Shown piece by piece: positions 22,027 to 35,700 of a stretch of 64,000 bases of DNA. The DNA lies in NCBI RefSeq assembly GCF_004011695.2, contig NC_082414.1, positions 496,001 to 560,000 on the forward strand, given 5' to 3'. Source of the stretch: Ascochyta rabiei. Its lineage: Eukaryota > Ascomycota > Dothideomycetes > Pleosporales > Didymellaceae. The notes beneath the pieces are model-generated. The model did no database searches, was not told the DNA's origin, and worked only from the letters and a program-made list of their open reading frames with translations. Within the stretch, counting starts at the first letter, position 1. The number at the start of each line of letters is the position of its first letter. The position numbers were made by a program, and so were the translations under genes.

Positions 22027-23924
22027 TCAGTGTAAACCGCTCTCGCCCGTCTCTGCCATGTCTTTCTGGCAGTGCACCATCATCTTGACCATATTGCCCA
22101 CCTCTTCCAGCCTGCTGAGGACGACCTTGTTGCCCTCGACAAACCCGTAGCAGTGATAGTTCACGCCGGTCTTCTTGCTGAACTCCCTGACAAGCTCCTG
22201 GCCTCTGCGCAGGTTATGCCTCGGGACACGCGGGAAAAGATGGTGCACAGCCTGGAACTGCAGACCACCGTGGACCCAGTCCAGCCACGCAGGACAGTCG
22301 ACGTCCATGGTGGTGCGCATCTGACGCTGAGGGAAGGACTCTGTGGGGCCGAGATCTGAGGTGGGCATGCCCCAGTGGGAGAGGGTGATTTGGACGTGCA
22401 GAATCATGGTGACCAGGTGCGAGATGAGCACGAAACCGATGCGGACCGGCCAGCTGGGGAGGGTGCACCACACAAGCAGGTAGCCGAAGATGAACCAGTA
22501 GCAGGCCATAAAGGCTAGCTCTACAGGACGCGTCCACCATGCGGCGCCGAGTTGTGCCGCGCGCGGTGAGCACAAGTGGCACCAGCTGAGCAGATACAGG
22601 TTGAATCGTGCAAGCGCCATGACGGGGTAGTACGTGTACTTCTGGTAGGGCAGCATCACCTCGCACGCCGCATCCCACTTGAACTCAAAGTCCTTGTAGA
22701 AGGTAGAGACGATGCCTTTCATGTAGGTCGGAGAGGTAGAGAAGAGGGGGGTGTTTTGGATATCGGGATCGTGCTCGGGCATGTTGGTAATGAGGTGATG
22801 GACATTGTGGGAGGACTTCCACCAGCCGATCGAGAGACCGCAGCAGAAGTCAGCGATGAAGGCGCCGATGAGTGTGTCGACGACAAAGTTGCCTGAGATG
22901 CCACGGTGGCCCGCGTCGTGCGCTGTGAACATGATCTGTTGCTGGACGGTGTTAGTAGATGTTGTATAGGGAGAGGTAGTGACTTACCCAGAACAAGCCG
23001 AGGAAAAGGGCAGATGTGAGATACCACTTGCTGTAGAGCAGGTATGCGAACGCAGCGAACAGAGCGCCGTAGCGAAGAGACTCCCAGCCGTATGCTGAGT
23101 AGTTGCACTGGTACAAGCCTTCCGCCTTGACCTGCTCGTGCAGCTCGCGGTAGTCTAATATGATCTGTCGTTGCGTCTCGGCGTCCAGAGATGGATTGTC
23201 CCTTCTGCCCTCCATGATTTCCTTCTCTTCCATCTCGGTAGCATACTGCATTCGGTGTGCGACCTTGTCGAATCGAAGAGGCAGGGTCGGTTCGGATCGT
23301 AAGAGAGGCTGCTTCTCTGGGTCTGGTGTGCGAGATCTGCACGTGTTGGCGCAGCCGTCGACAGGAATCAGCTTCTTGGTTAAGGTGGCAGCCACCTGTG
23401 ATGATGAATTAGCGGATGCTAACATGGCACGCTGGAAGGTGAATCCATAGAGCACGTGTTGGACATGGAAACTAACGGAGCCCAGGTCGACACTCCGCCT
23501 TGACCGTCTATCATCAGCTGTGAAGTCGGCCTTCTCGTCGAGATCTGAGTCGGAGTGGTGCTTTGCGGCACGAATGGGAGGCTCCAGGTTCATCCACGGT
23601 TCTTCTACGCGGCCAATGCGGTACTGCTTCATCATGAGAAGGGCCTTTTTGGAGTGGTAGCTGCGGCATGCGGGGTCAGTTTCACGTGCCAGTATCAGAG
23701 AGATGAACGAGCTCCGCTTGCTCCCGGGACCAGAAGAGTGCGTACATGTTGATCTCGTCTGTGGCATCTCTGCCTACCATGTGCAAGATGGCCAGGCGGC
23801 CGCCAGGGTGGTTATCGATCCACGTCGAGATGTTTAGGGCGTATCCCTCGTGAATGACGACCGGCTCACCGTGGGCAACTAACTGCTCAATCTCCAGGGC
23901 GGAAATGGCGTTTTGCCGTGTCAT
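22027..23924 (-). CDS. Sphingolipid delta-8 desaturase, cytochrome b5 fusion
   Basis: Exons 23924-23746, 23660-23477, 23395-22988 and 22941-22027 give 561 residues. The N-terminal cytochrome b5 domain has haem ligands H39 in NHPGG and H62 in IYHSKK. The membrane desaturase domain carries three histidine boxes: HDAGH (265-269), HNVHH (302-306) and QFQAVHH (Q487..H490-H491). A Gln in place of the first His of box three is the hallmark of front-end desaturases. The family introduces the delta-8 double bond in the long-chain base of ceramides, feeding fungal glucosylceramide synthesis at the ER. The 81-nt intron 23396-23476 is open in frame, so retention would add 27 residues in the linker. A variable acidic linker (SDSDLDEK) joins the domains. 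Confidence 0.9.
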
Positions 23925-26764
23925 TGCGGCGGATTGTGTGGTGGAAGGTCGCAGAGAGGCTTCGAGAGCAAGCGCAGCAGGAGGCAGGCAGGCAGGCGTA
24001 TATGTACCGCCGTGGCGCATTTTCGTTTTCACTTGACCCCTTGGGACTTCCGGTTTAGAGATTGCGCGTATGCACGGTTCGCGGGCCCAAGACCTGCAAG
24101 ACGGAGCAGCTTGCGAGGGACACGGGGCTGAGTTCTTCGTGCTGTGTCCTAGCTGTTCATGCTGATGGACCACCCCAGACATGGTGATGACTGCGCCAAT
24201 CAGAGCCGTTCAGGGTCTTTGGACCCCTGTCCCGAAGCGGCTAGCAGCTCCGCTTTGAACATGTCCACAAACGCGCATCTGGGAACTTGGCCTCTTTCAC
24301 TCGCTCTTGGAGGGTCGCTTGTGGGTCTCGCTGCACAGAGGATCAAGTGACTCACTCTCCTTTTACGAAGCCGTGCGAGACTGTGCGAAGCTGTGCGAAG
24401 CTGTGCGAAGCTGTGCGAGCGACGTGCCACACTCGGCGCGTCTCAAGCTCGGCTGTCAAACACTGCGGGTGCCATTGCCCAGGGTGCCCGGCCGTCCCCC
24501 AAGGGCTTGGCGCGTCGATACTGGCTGGTCGACAGGGGCACGGCCTAGATCAAACAGTGCAGCACGGCTTCTGGAAGCATGTCGCATGGCTGGCTGGCCA
24601 CCTGGCTTGCTGGTTGGCAGCACATGGGTGGCGCGTGGCGTGTCTGTTGTCTGATGCTGTTGGCTTTCCCGCTTCGACGTCGGAGAAGACCGCGCCTACC
24701 CGCAGAGTTGTGCCTGTGACGTCGCCCCAGGGTCTCGATATCCCTGCACTGTTTACACTCTTCGGTCCCGCAACGCACGCTGCCATGACGTATCTCGAGG
24801 AACAAACTGATACGGGCACTGACACTGACTGCGGTGATCCGCAGTCCCTGAGTACTGCCGATTGCCGTTCATCGCAACACACAGTCGCCGCTCTTAGCGC
24901 CAATTTGGTATTGTCTTGTGATGATCGTTGAGTGCGACCGTGCCGTGTTTCGACGCCTCTGGCTCCGTGGCCCAACCGCTTTGAGCCTGGATCTCATCGC
25001 GTTCGCCTGCGACCCAAATAGACCAGGCTGGGCGTGATTGTGATGGCTGTCTGCAGGTTTTTGCAATGCACGCTGCACCGAGCCTGGTGGTCCCACAGAC
25101 GTCCCCTATCCGCGAGGCGTCATGGGCGCGTGAGACCTGGAAGGGTGAACAGCGGTCCCAGATCCTTCTGCTTGTTTTCGCGCACGACAGATATCGTGGC
25201 GTACAGTGTGGAAATTTGTCCAAGGGGGCACCATCTTCTCTCTTCCGGTACTCTTCTTCGCATCTCGGCTTTCTCCTCACTCTCGCCGCCATCGCCTACC
25301 GCGCATTCGAGGAAAAAGACGCCAAGCATGTGGCGACTGTATTCGAATCGAGGCCCTGAATGCGTCGATAGTAGATGCGCGAGCTGGTCCTCCATGACGA
25401 GTTCCAACTCGGCAAACGGGTGACAGGCATGCTGGCCGGTGATCCAACAAAACTGCATAGCCAACATGTCGCATCTGGTCCGTCGTATCGAAGACGTCGT
25501 CACTGGTCCAACTCTTCAATGTTCAATGTCGCTTGTTTGGCTACTTCAAACGTGTGCAGCCCACGGCCTAGATGTTATCGCTGTTCACCCGTGCTGTCAA
25601 TAGCACTGCGCCTTGAACTGTCGCGTCGAGATCATCCTTCTCAAGACGTCGCCTACCCTTCAAAATGGGGCTCCAGCTGCACCTACGCTGCACCTTACCC
25701 AATAACCTAGTGTTGCGCGCCGGCGCTGAGATACCATCACCTTGGACTCGACATGGGCGACAAAGAGGGGAGCCCTCGCAAACATCTAAATGTCATACGC
25801 AACACATCAGTGATCTGTCCTGTACAAACCTGCATGCTCAAACTTCCGAAGCTAGGCAGCATGCATAATGCGCCCGTGTGTGTAGTGAAGGCCTGAGCAG
25901 CGACTCAGCCCCCTGAGGTGCAAAGCACGTGACAAGCACCTCTGGGTCTGCGTTCAGTAGGTACCTTGTTCGGTCGTATACGGAGAGAAAAGGAGAGTTC
26001 GAGACATTTAAAAGGATGATTTGAGACGTTGACGTGGATTACACATCAGATCCGGTGCATCCGCCAGTCGAGTCAACTATCCCTTTTTGAGCCGTCCGCT
26101 TATTGACACCACCGCCCCGGAGGAAAAGTCCGAGCCTACTCGTTCAATAGCAATGCAATGTAGAGTGTGGTGAGACGGAATTCCGCGATCGACAAATTTT
26201 GACTAGCTATTTTAGGGCAGTTTAACATCATTCGAGCACCTTGTGCGCGAGAGCTCCAGCCTCACTTTTCAAGATACTACGCTGACGACGAATTGCTGCA
26301 CGCGCGAACGCACCATAAATTTAACCTTTCAGACCCGGTCCCTGGACTTGCCCTTCATGGAGGGTGTGCGTCGACACCTGATGCCGCCTTGCAGACTCCG
26401 TGCAACAGTCTCATCAATTTAGCGGCTCCGATCAGTCAGGGGCGTCGAGTAAAGCCGACAGACCCATCATACAACACAATACTTCTCAAGGAAAATTTGG
26501 AGCAAAGTAGCTCTTTCTAGCTAATCGCAATACTATCATATCTTGTTCCAAACGATGGCTGCACGCAATCACATCAAAAGACACAGGCCTGCACTCCCGG
26601 TCTGCCTTTGCTTCATGTCGTGCCTACTACAATAACACGTAACGCCTTCCAATCCCTCGGTATGTAATGCAAATACAAAAGCGCGCCAGCAATGCACATT
26701 GAAAGTCGTGAATATGTATAAAAGCAGAAAATGGTCGATACTGTCTGCGGATACCATCTACCAC
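23925..26764. other. Long intergenic stretch between desaturase promoter and TOM1 3' end
   Basis: 2.8 kb, GC-rich up to about 25 kb. A CCAAT box lies at 24196-24200 and a 10-bp tandem repeat at 24371-24420. A 214-codon open frame (24287-24931, plus) has Cys/Ala/His-heavy composition, crosses the repeat and resembles no family; I do not call it. Nothing else is supported. Confidence 0.45.
24371..24420. repeat. 10-bp tandem repeat, five units
   Basis: CTGTGCGAAG occurs three times exactly (24381-24410), with one diverged unit on each side. It lies about 450 bases upstream of the desaturase start. Confidence 0.85.
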
Positions 26765-29700
26765 TTAGGCGAAGCCAAAATACTCGCCACCAGCGGTCAT
26801 GGCGGTGTAAAGGGCCTTGCGGAGATCCTCGTAAGACTCATACTCGGGAAGGTCAAGCTCTGCCATTGAATTAGTCAGGGTTCATTAACAAATGAGAGAA
26901 GTGAGTACTCACGGTTGAAGCAAGTATGGCTCGACGGTAAGCGATCCTTGCTACCATAGTCGCGATGGATGTTGAACTTCGAGAAGCCGTTCATACCCTC
27001 GAGTTCCTTGAAGCCGTTCAGTGGTACTTTACTGGTACCGGTGACAAACTGAAGAAGTTTTGCTTGCTCTTCCTTCTCAAAGGTACGAACAGCACGCCAG
27101 AACCATTGAATCTGGGGCGAAGCTGCTGTGTAGTTGTGGTACTCTGTGTTGTTCTTCCAGTCATCAACGTTGATATCAGGCAGACCGGAAATCAGGAGTT
27201 CGAGCTCTTGTTCGCTGAAAATAGAGACCAATTCAGCTGGTACGATATCATGGAAGCCCCTCAGGAACTCCTGAAGCTGCTCCTGCACGGCGCCTGTGAG
27301 ACGGTACTCTGTGATGAGACGGATGTACTCATGCTTATTCTCCTCCGTCACCGGAATGTTGCGGCCGTCCTCGATGAGATCCACGGTCTGCATCTCACCA
27401 AATGCCTCCACCTCAGTCGAAAACGTCTCGGTGATGATGTCTGTGATATCATTGTGCAACATCCACTCCAAGGATTTGTAGTACTCAAGATCCAGAGTTT
27501 CCATGTCCTTCAGGTTGACTTGCTTGCTCATGATCTGCTTGTAGACCGCTCGACTGAAATGACAATCGAGAACGCGATTCTCGTAGAGCGCTTTGCCGAT
27601 GATGCGTCCAATGAACTTGAAGAACATTAGGTGTTCTGGGTTGATAGAGCTAAGTCGGTTTGGATGGAAGGTGGTTCGGTCGGATGCGACAGGTACGAAC
27701 AGTGCGTAGTCGGCGTTGAACATCTGGCGTGCAATGACCTGAAACCATTCGCGAGTTACGCCACCAGCGTCGACACCTTCTTCGCCGTGGAACCGAATGC
27801 TGAGCTTGCCATATTTCATCTCTTCTGCGGTCTTGAAGTACAAAGACTTGAAAGAATCTAGAAACACCTGGTCCCTACGCACCGAGAGCTGGAGTGGCGG
27901 ATGTGGTTGACGGTCGCTTCCCCGAGAGTGAAGCTTTCGGTTGAAATAGTTGCGCTTGTTGTCAAACTCTAGTACCTTGGAATTCTTGACCAACAAAGAG
28001 AAAGTGCCACTCATCAATTTAGGATTTTGACGGACAAGGTCGTTCAAGATCTTTCGATGATCCTCCGTGAATTTAAAGAAGAGGTTTTCCATCTTGCTCT
28101 CTGGTGGTGGGCTGGTGAGAGCAAACTCTTTTGGCAACATCTTGGCCAGTGGAAGTTCCTTGAGAGTGGTGTTCTTGCAGACCACCATGAGAGACTCGAT
28201 AAGTGGGAGCAACGTGGTAGCGATATTGAGCATATTGCCGCGTTCGCGAATGACGGTCAGACAGTCGCTGAGTTTGGTCCAAAGCGGTGCGAACGCCGCA
28301 TCTTCGTAGAGTGTCAACAAGATATCCTCCTTCTGCTTGGGCTCCAGTGCTTCCGCATTGGCCTCGGGCTTGTCCTTATTATCGCGCGAAGGGTCGAACA
28401 GGTAGTCAAGCGCAGTCAAAGCTCGCAACAACTTCGTCTGGTCGGAGGTTGCAGGTGAGAACTTGGCCAGAGCAATGCCCTGGACGTCTGTGTGAGACTC
28501 TGCTTTCGAAACCTGAGCTGTCAAGCTGGCAAGGTCATCGAGTATCGACGTGGCCAGATCCTTTGCAATGCCAAGAAGTTCTTGCCCGAATATCTCCTTT
28601 GCGCCCGGGATTGGCGAGAGGTTGCTAATGACCGAAAGTGTTTCCTGGAAGACTTTGCTGTTGCACTCGCGGGCAGCGAGGATTTTGGCAACCAAACGCA
28701 GATTGTTTTCAGGGATGTCTGGTGGCGTAATAGTCTTGTGCTTTTTACCCTTCTCTTCTTCGGCCCTGGCCTCCTCTGGTTTCATCGGGTTGTCTTCGCT
28801 CTGCGTGGCTGTAGCGGTTGACGCAGCCGTATCAGCAATAGCTGATGCACCAGTGTCCTGGCCCGATGGCTGATCTGTTGAGCCAGAGTTTGCTTGCTCA
28901 GATCCAGTCGCTGGAATCTTGGGGCTCTCGCCTGCCGCGGCGGTTTCAGCTGCCTTCTTTGCTTCTTCTGCAGCCTTTTCCTTGTCTTTCTTGATTTGCT
29001 GCAGGGGAATCGTGATAATCCGAAGAAGATTCGTCAGCTGCTCCATTATTGAGGAGCTCTCCACAATAAGCTTGCGGTCCAGTAGCGTTAAGAGTGCGTT
29101 GACAGGGTACCGTGTTGACTTGGCATCCTTGCCTTTGCCCTTGCGGTTTCCACGGTTCTTGAAACCTACTCCTGTTTCGTGTTCGGTTAAGAAGAATTGC
29201 CAGACAGCGGGGTTCTTCTCTGTCAGTTGCGCAAGGGTATTAAGACACTGCTGTACTACCATGAGTGGCGACACGTCCGAGTTGATGGACAGTGCTCCGT
29301 TCTTGCGTGACAGTTTTGGGGTCTTGTCCGCAGGCAGTTGAGGCTGCTTTGCACGAAGTGAGAGTTGGGCAAAGCTGCGCTCAACAGCATTGACGTCGGC
29401 GCTACCATCCTGGAGGATTGACAGTAGGATGCTGATGACTTCTGCGCGGTTCTGTCTATTCTCACAAACATATCTGAGGATCGCGCTGAGGCTGGACTTG
29501 GCACTGCCCTGCTGAGGAATGAACATGAGCCTCAGCAAGGTTGCAACACCTGCCTTGTCAAGCATCTGAACGCAGGGCCGAGCCTTCTTCTTCTGTGAAG
29601 CGTCGTCCAGTTGACCTCGACGTCCGCCGCGTTGGTAGCCGAACTCGAATTGATTCAAGCGGCGATCACCGCCGTATGCGCGGGCTTCCGCAGAGATCTC

Positions 29701-32700
29701 TGGTGGCAGTTGACGCAAGGTTTCCTCGTCCGTGTCCATAAGTACGGCAGCTCGCAAAGCAGGATCCAGTGTTGCGAAGAAGCTGGCAGCATCAATCTCC
29801 TCTGCTTGAGGCGCCACAGGGCCAGCATCTGCAACATGACGTCGGCGATTCTCCTCTCGCTCACGTCTTCGTCGGTCGGATGCTTCTTGTTGAAGTAGCT
29901 CTGCGCGCATCTCTGGTGGAAGTGCAGCCAAAAACTCTTCGTCAAGTCCAGTGGGCTCCTCAGCTTGGGCAGCATCGCTGGCTTGTCCGGCTTGACCAGA
30001 CGACTGCTGTTGTTGTTGCTGCTGCTGTTGTTGACGCGCCTGCTGTGCTTGCTGCTGACGTTGCTCTTGACGTCGCTCAGCGACTTGTTGCAGCAACACC
30101 TCTTCCCGCAGCTCCTCGGGTAAAGCATCGAGGTACTCGAGGTCAATGCCAAGCTCCGTGATGTCATACTCACGACCCCTAAGCGTGGTAGTAATACGCT
30201 GCACTGGTTCGGCTGGTTCGGTGGGTGCTTCAGGCGCTGTTTGGTCTGCTTCAATGCCCTCCATCAACGTACTGTCGGATGTTGTTGCAGGCTGCTCGTT
30301 GGCCCGGTCTGATGCAACGGTTTCTGTCGCACGACTGGCGGCTTCGGCAGCTTCAGCAGCCTCACGTTCTTGTCGCTCTTTCTCCTCTTTCTCACGAGCT
30401 TCACGCTCTTCGCGCTCCTTCTGCTCCTTGCGCTCTATTTCTTCCTTGAGCTTACGGGCAGCCTCAGCTTCCCGTTCTTCTTGTCGCTTCTTAGCTGCTT
30501 CCATGGCTGGAGGTACCACGAGCTTCAGGATTGAGTTGATAACACGTTGGCTCTTCTCGATGGCGGCTGGTCCATAGAGTATTCTGGCCTCCTCTTGCCA
30601 GCGCTGACTGGTGTAGGCTTTCGAAAAGGCCACTGCTGAGTGCGGATCTTCTCGTCCGGAGCGTGACAGGTTTCCTGGCCTTGGAGGCACCATGTTGCGA
30701 TGGAAGCCTACGTCAAATGGTGGAGGAAGACCCATTGGAAGATTGTTGAAGGAGAGATGGATAGCCCCGCCATGCTGTTGTAGCTGTGGTGGATTGCCTT
30801 GGCTCATGGCGTTGAGCAGATTGCTGATAAAGGACACAGGGCTGTCAGCATTGACTGCACGAGGGCCTCGCCCCTCAATAGCGTGGACCCAATCGCTCTC
30901 ACCCCGCCCATTAGCGGGCCCGTCACGGCCGTGCGATCGACTGCTGCGTTGAAGGAGAGGGTTGATGCCATCATCTGTTGCTCGTGGGCTGGCACCTGGG
31001 CGATGGGAACGGTAAGCTGGAACAAGAATGCGGTCGCCAGGTCCGGCAGGGAACATCCAAGGGCTCAGTCGATGGGTGTGTCGGGAAGTCGGAGCGACTG
31101 GCTCGTCCCAACCATTACCGCCCCAACCAAGCTCAGGCATACCCTCTTCGTCATCCTCCATCCCGGGATCGTAGTGGATGTCATCTTCATCGTACTCTTC
31201 TTCTTCATCTCCATCGCCTGGATAAGTCAGTACAGTGTTCTGAAAGTGCACGATGGCTACATACCATCTTCGCCCATCTCATCACCCAGGAAGTCCTCAA
31301 TGTCACCGCCCTGACGCATCTGTTCAAGAAGCTGGGGTGGGTCGAGGATGAAGTCGTTAAGAGGGTTCGAAGGCATGTTGCCTCCGTTCATACCAGGAGG
31401 AAAATCATCGCCCTCGTCACTCCAGTCTTCCTGGTCGTCAGCAAGACTACCGCCTTCATCGTCACCGGTGACTTCTTCGAATTCTTCAACCAGTTCGTCC
31501 ATCGCCTCCATTGCAGCCTCGTCATCCATGACTTCGTCGTCGTCGTCATCGTCTTCATCCATATCTTCATCATCCTCGTCATCCTCGTCCTCTTCTGAGT
31601 CATCATCAGTGCCCGAATCCAGGCCCTCGTGACCATCGTCGAGCTCGATCTCAACGTCAACATCACCGGGTAGTCCTTCAATGGGGCCCATATCGTCAAT
31701 GTCCATCTCCAGCATCTCCTCGTCCTCCTCAGAAACAACATCATCATCGCCTAGTTCTCCGCCCTCGTCGAACTCCATGTCATCAGCATATGGATCGTCG
31801 TACATCATCTCTTCGTCATCTTCCTCCTCGTCATCTTCAGATTCGGAATTGTCGTGAGCTTCGAATAACCCTAGAGTAGAGTTGCGGAAAAGGTCAGGTG
31901 TCTCCTCGCGTGCATTGTCAACAAGATCATCGTCGGATGCTGTCGAGATCTCAGACTCATCTGCAGAGTCAGGCGCCGAGGAATCGTCGTAGTGTGTGCT
32001 AAGGTCCATTGCGACATAGCACAACCACTTGAGTGGCTTCAGGATATACTTGACAACTCGCTTCGCGTTTGGAAAGTTGAGATCAATGTCCGAAATGGCG
32101 GTCGTCAAGATCGTGATGAAGTTTTTCTCGTACATGATCTTGGCCATCTGCTTGAGGTTCGGAGTAAGATCGGCGTTTTGTGTGAGCATCTCGCCGTTCG
32201 CTCGTTGCGACACCATTCTTGAGAATGTATCAGCGATGCCTAGCAGCCGGGAGTACTTGATGTCGAGCGCTTCATCAGAAGCGTTGGCATCCTTGAAAGC
32301 TTTCAGGGCATGTTCAAGGACAAATTTGCGCACAAAGAGCAAATCTGGCTCCGTCTCGGCATAGGGAGACAACTGATTTGCTTCGGTCTTTGGCAAAGCG
32401 TTCTCTCCGGTCTTGTTGCAAAGGGAGACAATGACGTCAACCGCGCAATTTGAAGTTGCAAGCTTCTTCTTGAATGCCAGATCGCCTTCATGGTTCAAGG
32501 TGCCAATAGGGACCAGGTTGCTGAGAAGGTAGTTCAACACACCAGATCGAGGTTTCGACGGTGTCATTGTGTACGGGTCGGCCTTGCGTGAGAAGTTAAT
32601 GAACTCGATCTTCGTACGGTTGTAGCTTTGTAACAGTTCCGCGAGACACTTGAGGACGAAACATCGATAGATATAAATTGGGTGTGCATCAGCCTTAAAG

Positions 32701-35700
32701 GCTGGCTTCTCGGGCTTGTTCGTCTCTGCTGCCGTGGTAGAAGGAGTCGACGCTCCTTCCGGAGTGGCCTGCACGTCACCAGCATCTTCCGGAGTCCCTG
32801 AGATCTCTGTCGTAGACTCTGTAGGCTTCGGAGGCTCTGTTTTGTCCTCGATCTCCTTGTATGCGAGCAGCTCGCAAAGCAGGTAATGGATGACACCGTC
32901 TGGATTCTCGACAACGGGGAGTTTCAGATCAGTGGTCTTGGTACGCTCCAAGGTTGGCTTCTGTGTTGAGAGCTCGCTTGATTCCTTTGGCCTGTCTGCC
33001 TCAGCTGTTATATCCGAGGGCCCTGCGTTAACACTCGTATCTACGACAGGAATCTCTTCGCGTTTGAGTGTCAGAGTCTGAGAACGTTGGTTAGGGTCAA
33101 AGCGTGTCAGTTGTAGCTTCTCATTGGTGACCTCGACAAAGATCTCGGGGGCGCGGATAGCGAGAGCATACATCTGACGGGTGTAGGCAGTCGTGTCCGT
33201 CTGTCTGCGTTCGCGCGTCTCGAAGATCTGCTGGATCTCTGTGCGCATGAGCTGTCTGATCATGGCATCATCCTCGATCATGTGACGGAGCACTATCATG
33301 AACGCGCTGCGTAGACCTTCATTCGTTACGCCAGCAAGTTGCTTGACCATGAGGAAGATGCGCTGAATGTTGCGCTTCTCTGCCAAACGTGTTGCGATCT
33401 TTCGCGTCCGAGTAAGCATGACTAAGACACGGGTGACCGATAGAGCCAAAGACTCGTCCTTGCCAATACGAGGGAGCACGTCCATGATTGCCTGAAACAG
33501 AAGGTTTTTCTCGTCTGTGCTTATGATGGGCTCCGGCAGATCATCGACAGAGGTTTCTGTTTGCGATTCTGCAGTAGGAGGTGTCCACTGGATCTGGCGG
33601 GGCAATTGGTCTTCCGCCAGCAGTCGCTCGATAATGAGAAGCACCTGTCCGATCCAGGGCGATGATTCCTCTGGTGTCTGATCTGGGAAAATCTTGATGA
33701 ACCCCAACAGCGTAGCGAAGTTGTCCTTCAACTCCTCCACAATCACTTCGTAAAAATCCTTCTCCTGCAGCACCAGAGCGAGCAAGTGAGCGGAAGCTGC
33801 TATCTTCTTGCCTTGCGATCGGAAGTCCTCTTCGCTCTGGTAAGAGATCAAAGACTGAACCAGTGTCACGCCGATTTCGGAGCGCATGGCCGTTGTGTCA
33901 GATGCCTTTGCAACGGCTGCGGTGATGAGTTCGGCCAACTCAAAGGTTACACCGTCGTGAGAGTTGAGAATATCGAGCGAACGATCCACCAAATTTTGAC
34001 GAAGCATAACACGCTCCTGGTCCAAGTCGTCCAGGGCAACAGCTTCTGCTTTGTTGCCAACGGCCATTCGCTTTTGGTAAGCCAGAGCATCGTGCGGCGC
34101 AACAAAAGTTTGTGTTGGCTGACCGTCAGGCACTGGCGTGCTGGGAGTCGCATCCGACATGTCTTGAGAGGCGTCCGCAGCAGCAACGTCCTCCATTTGT
34201 ACGGACCGAGTATCCGGTACTTCTGAAGTGCTCTCGTCATTGGTGTCTTCGCCTGTAGAGATGCTAGCGTTATCGGCGTGTTCAGGTACTACAACCTCCG
34301 CTCGGCTGGGTGATGCAGACGGCGGGCCTCGAGCCTCAATTTCGTACTGAGGAATTGGATTTTTTGAAGACTGCTGACGAGTTTGGTTTTGACAATAATC
34401 AAGCGCTAAAGGATAGTTGTCACAGCAGCGATAGAGCGCTTCTTCAGCCAGGCCTTCATCGAACTCTGCCTCTTTCAAGCGATTCATGTGCTCGCCGTTG
34501 CGGGGAGTCCAAGGCTTGATGATGGGCTTGCTTCGCCTGGGAATCTTGTCCACGCTCTTCGAAGCCCCGTGCTCACCCTCGCACTCAAGCACAGACTTCA
34601 GGATGTTGATGGACGTCTTCACTATCGAGGTGGTTGCTTTGTCGATAAGATCAGAGTTCCATATCTTTTCGACAGGCTTAATGACGGCATAACGTAGTTC
34701 GACCAAGAACTGGGCTGTAGAGAAGTAGTCTGCGCGATCCCTATCACGGTCTGGCCGAGACTGCATTGAAGACGTCTGCGGTGATTCGCTTATAGTCTTG
34801 TTGTTGATGATTTGCGCATAGAAAGCCAGCATAATCTTGATACCACCGAGCGAAAGGTGTAGAAGCCGCTTGCTCTCCTCACTTGCATCGTCGCCCTCTT
34901 TACGAGAGGCATCCGAAGCTGACTCGTAGAACTTGTTTAGCACGTCGGCAAGAACTTCAAAGCCGCCCAGATTTCTGAAAGAGACAAGGAGCAGAGTCAG
35001 CGCTTGGGTCCTCTCCATGTGAGGGTCAATCATGAGCTGCGACAACGATGTTAGGGTGACAATCCAGTACGCGTATCGATCCTCAACTGATCCCGACTCT
35101 TTGGGTGCCTCAAATTGGAGCTGGTCGATGACTGCCTGCGCAAGCTGATCCGATACGATGGTGGCACATTGCCTCTGGTAAGGCTCTAGATTTCTGCGAG
35201 AGAGCAGTAGCCTGCCAAGTGATTGGAAGAATGGAGCAATCTCAAGCGGTATCCGGCTGAGGAGCGAGCGGAGTGTTTGCGTGTTTTTGAACTGTGCACT
35301 GTTCTGGCTAGGAATGGGGATCGCAGATGCTGTATCCTGGGAGGGGGTCGTGTCCTCGCTTGTGGCTCCTTCCGTTGGTTCCGATGAGCGGTTGCTGCTT
35401 CCCATGCCAAAGATATGATCGGCTTCAGCGACTCCAAAACCTGGGCTGATGATACGAGTCTCCTTCTCCCAAGCTGTTGGCATATTTCTCTGGAGCAGGA
35501 TCTCCTCCCACACACAGCTACGATGTAGCTTGCCAAGACTGTCAACGAGGCGCGCGTACATGTCAGCCAGGTTGACTTGGGCTGAGACATTGTGCTGAGA
35601 ACGAGGACTAAACATCTGACTCTGGAATGTCAGGGTCATAGCGGATACGAGCGTGTGCGCAGAAACCAGAGACTTCACGTAATGCGTCCCATTCTTCACC

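Noticed and set aside
24287..24931. 214-codon plus-strand frame upstream of the desaturase
   Set aside because: GC-rich promoter sequence containing a 10-bp repeat; no domain, odd composition, overlapping open frames on both strands.
31388..31747. Met/Thr/Lys-rich and Ser-rich frames over the TOM1 acidic tract
   Set aside because: Alternative-frame readings of the Asp/Glu repeat region.
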